Assembly: GCF_000400365.1 (NCBI RefSeq)
Contig: NZ_BAOG01000090.1
Location: 1 to 64,000, forward strand
From: Vibrio jasicida CAIM 1864 = LMG 25398
Lineage (GTDB): Bacteria; Pseudomonadota; Gammaproteobacteria; Enterobacterales; Vibrionaceae
Direction of reading: 5' to 3'
Length of the DNA stretch: 64,000 nucleotides
Position 1 is the first letter of the stretch, and each line of letters opens with the position of its first letter. The position numbers were made by a program, and so were the translations under genes. The notes beneath the pieces are model-generated. The model did not search any database and was not told the origin of the DNA. It saw only the letters and a program-made list of their open reading frames with translations. Below, in pieces: positions 62,076 through 64,000 of this stretch.

Positions 62076-64000
62076 TCAGTAACCCATCAACTGCAACAGA
62101 TTTTCCGCTGTTACGATGGCTTCCTTACGGTTAGCAATGTTGAGCTTTTGGTACAAGTTACGAATGTGAGTCTTAATCGTTGTGCCTGCGACATCCAACT
62201 CTTGCGCGATTTGTTCGTTGCTAAAGCCTGAGTAGATTAGACCAAGAACTTGCCATTCGCGTTGAGTCAGTGGACTTGTACGAACCAGTTCCGGTACGTT
62301 CGGGTGATTCACCAATTTCTCAATAAAGTCTTCATCGAAGTGAATAGAACGACTGCGTTGGTTTGATGAAATGTCTTTCATCAATTGCTGAGCACGATGA
62401 CGTTCTAGGTCACCGAGTTCGTGACGAAGACTTAGCTTCTCTAACAGACCACCAATGGTGGCTCCATCAGTAAGGAAGTTACCTACCATGCCAGTTTGGT
62501 TCGTCATAACTAGGGCTTCTTTCAATAGCGCTTTCGCTTGGTCTTCGTCTTTTTGGCGTGCTGCCAAGATAGCCTCTACAACCAAGTTGCGGTTTGTATC
62601 CGTCACCAAATTCGTACGACTAGCTTCGCTTTGCAAAAAGTTCAGTGCCTCACGTGCTTCATCATATTGGCCTAGGTTGATATGAGCGCGAGCAATGTTA
62701 CGCCATTGCAGTTGTTGGAAGTGATTACATGCGGATTCAGGGCGAACGGCAGTATTCAACCATTCTTGAATTGCTTCTGTGTTACCGCGCGCTTGCCAGA
62801 ACAAGATCAGAGAAAGTGATGCGTTCGCAGTCCAATCTACGTGGTAAGTAGACTGTTTCATCAAGTGTTGGATGTGCTCAATGAATTTTCCTGCTTTATC
62901 GAGTTCACCACGGCCAATTGCAATACGTGCCAGCATTGAGTAGCTATGTAAGTGCTTGCTTGGTGAGTGATTTTCCAGAATTTGCAGACCTTTGTACGCA
63001 CACTCTTCCGCTTCATCCAGACGGTTCCAACACCACAATACTTGAGCGCGAATACGCAGCAAGAATTCATGAAGGGGTACGTGTTGTAGCTGCTGGTCTT
63101 CGATCAGACGGAAGCCTGAGTCTTGCAGTTCAAATGCTGCTTGAACGTAACCTTGCGCAATCATAATTTCGCTTTGCTGCAGGATTGCCCACAACGCTTG
63201 GTGGTAAACCTGATACTGGCGAGCCAACTTTTCGGTTTGCTGCATCATTGGCAATGCACGATCGAGCTTACCCAATACGTGGTTAACTTCACCGACGACC
63301 GATGTCGCCACGATGCGACTGCGGTACACGGTAGGGTCAAGTTGGCTCAATGCAAGTTCGGCTAGTTCCAATGCACGCTCTGGTTGGTTGCTGTTGATCG
63401 CAACTTGAGCGAGCAGGGCGTGGGCTTGGCCTTGGTAGCCAGAATCCAACTCGATATCTCGCTTAGTGTGTTCTTCTTCGGCTTCTGCCAGCAACTCGCC
63501 CACTTGATTGTAACGGTGTTGGCTTTGTGCCAACCATGCTCTTAGCATCGACAGTTTTGGATGGCTGAAGAGTAACTCTTTATCCAGTTTGTTGATCGCC
63601 GATTCTAAGGTGGTTAACTCACCTTGGTTAAACATCTTCCAACCAAATTCATTTAAGATTTCGACGATCAAGTCGGTATCATGAGATTTCTGCGCATGAT
63701 GAATGGCTTGATGCGGTGCTTTCTGGTTCAACCAAGCAACGGCGGCATTACGATGTAGGTCTTTTTCTTGTTGTGGAATTCGAGCAAGACGTTCATGAGA
63801 AAGGAATTCGCCAAATAAATTGTGGAAGCGGAACCAGTTTTGCTCACCTTCCAACGGATAGATGAACAGGCCATAGCGGTTTAGAGATTCAATCATACCT
63901 AGCGCGTCTTCACGCTGTGTGAGTGCGAAAACTAATTCATCATTGAAATGGTCCAGCACCGACACTTGCATTAAGAAGTGGCGTGTTTCGTGATCAAGCA
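62076..64000 (-). CDS. malT: Maltose regulon activator MalT (N-terminus beyond window)
   Basis: The C-terminal 641 or so residues of MalT, the ATP- and maltotriose-dependent activator. The reading frame is still open at the right edge ('[10 protein letters not shown]...'), so the gene is partial and its ATPase domain lies outside. The visible part has '[11 protein letters not shown]' (end of the STAND module), a long TPR-like superhelix, and a C-terminal LuxR-type helix-turn-helix '[45 protein letters not shown]' (shown in part). Typical MalT is about 900 aa. It would bind the MalT boxes at 18258-18300 and 29521-29540. Confidence 0.93.
   Translation of the reverse strand, partial: LDHETRHFLMQVSVLDHFNDELVFALTQREDALGMIESLNRYGLFIYPLEGEQNWFRFHNLFGEFLSHERLARIPQQEKDLHRNAAVAWLNQKAPHQAIHHAQKSHDTDLIVEILNEFGWKMFNQGELTTLESAINKLDKELLFSHPKLSMLRAWLAQSQHRYNQVGELLAEAEEEHTKRDIELDSGYQGQAHALLAQVAINSNQPERALELAELALSQLDPTVYRSRIVATSVVGEVNHVLGKLDRALPMMQQTEKLARQYQVYHQALWAILQQSEIMIAQGYVQAAFELQDSGFRLIEDQQLQHVPLHEFLLRIRAQVLWCWNRLDEAEECAYKGLQILENHSPSKHLHSYSMLARIAIGRGELDKAGKFIEHIQHLMKQSTYHVDWTANASLSLILFWQARGNTEAIQEWLNTAVRPESACNHFQQLQWRNIARAHINLGQYDEAREALNFLQSEASRTNLVTDTNRNLVVEAILAARQKDEDQAKALLKEALVMTNQTGMVGNFLTDGATIGGLLEKLSLRHELGDLERHRAQQLMKDISSNQRSRSIHFDEDFIEKLVNHPNVPELVRTSPLTQREWQVLGLIYSGFSNEQIAQELDVAGTTIKTHIRNLYQKLNIANRKEAIVTAENLLQLMGY

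Overview
The window looks like a stretch of the secondary chromosome of a Vibrio, most likely of the Harveyi clade (V. parahaemolyticus, V. alginolyticus and relatives). The support is indirect but consistent: moderate GC, and Vibrio-type versions of lamB/malM, glgX, malT, the DUF368 transporter, emrD, sstT and a second rsgA. A Qrr small RNA with a sigma-54 promoter and LuxO-type sites is the clearest Vibrio marker. I see no tRNA, rRNA, CRISPR array, prophage or transposase gene; the window is mostly metabolic core and accessory DNA.

Layout. 1-4.4 kb: an iron/siderophore module (periplasmic binding protein, LysR regulator, TonB-dependent receptor) with Fur-like and palindromic operator sequence, preceded by an 83-bp imperfect palindrome at the window edge. 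4.5-8.6 kb: an EamA transporter, a YcaQ-type DNA glycosylase, and an emrD efflux gene translationally coupled to a serine-recombinase-like protein whose active site is altered, then a small lipoprotein. 8.8-13.8 kb: one minus-strand operon, unnamed 52-residue membrane protein - cobA - asrA - asrB - asrC - cfa, combining siroheme synthesis, anaerobic sulfite reduction and cyclopropane fatty acid synthesis. 14.1-15.9 kb: a membrane diguanylate cyclase.

16.0-29.6 kb: an alpha-glucan island with glgX divergent from lamB-malM, a surface lipoprotein resembling the starch-binding repeats of pullulanase, an alpha-amylase lipoprotein, a secreted modular nuclease and a 1.3-k-residue pullulanase. MalT boxes lie in both control regions, and malT itself (cut by the window) lies at the right end. 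29.8-37.8 kb: a Sel1-repeat protein, a small HTH/zinc-ribbon regulator, speF-potE (ornithine decarboxylase and antiporter) behind a long leader with repeated short ORFs, an orphan AbrB-like protein, pdxY, and a degenerate type IV pilin-like protein.

38.0-55.3 kb: ketone-body/short-chain fatty acid genes (CoA-transferase A and B, thiolase), a small TIM-barrel/TauE/LysR module, then a large myo-inositol catabolic cluster. An inositol-type MFS transporter is divergent from iolE-iolD-oxidoreductase-iolC-iolB-aldolase-iolR-iolI-iolG. Three near-perfect palindromes sit in the divergent promoter region, and structured hairpins lie between many of the genes. No iolA is present.

55.4-64.0 kb: sstT, rsgA behind a long leader with a 14-codon upstream ORF, a stand-alone PTS EIIB domain, a copper-delivery operon (hypothetical protein, SCO, PCu(A)C), the DUF368 undecaprenyl-phosphate translocase homologue, the qrr gene, and malT. 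A short Vibrio-type intergenic repeat occurs twice around these last genes.
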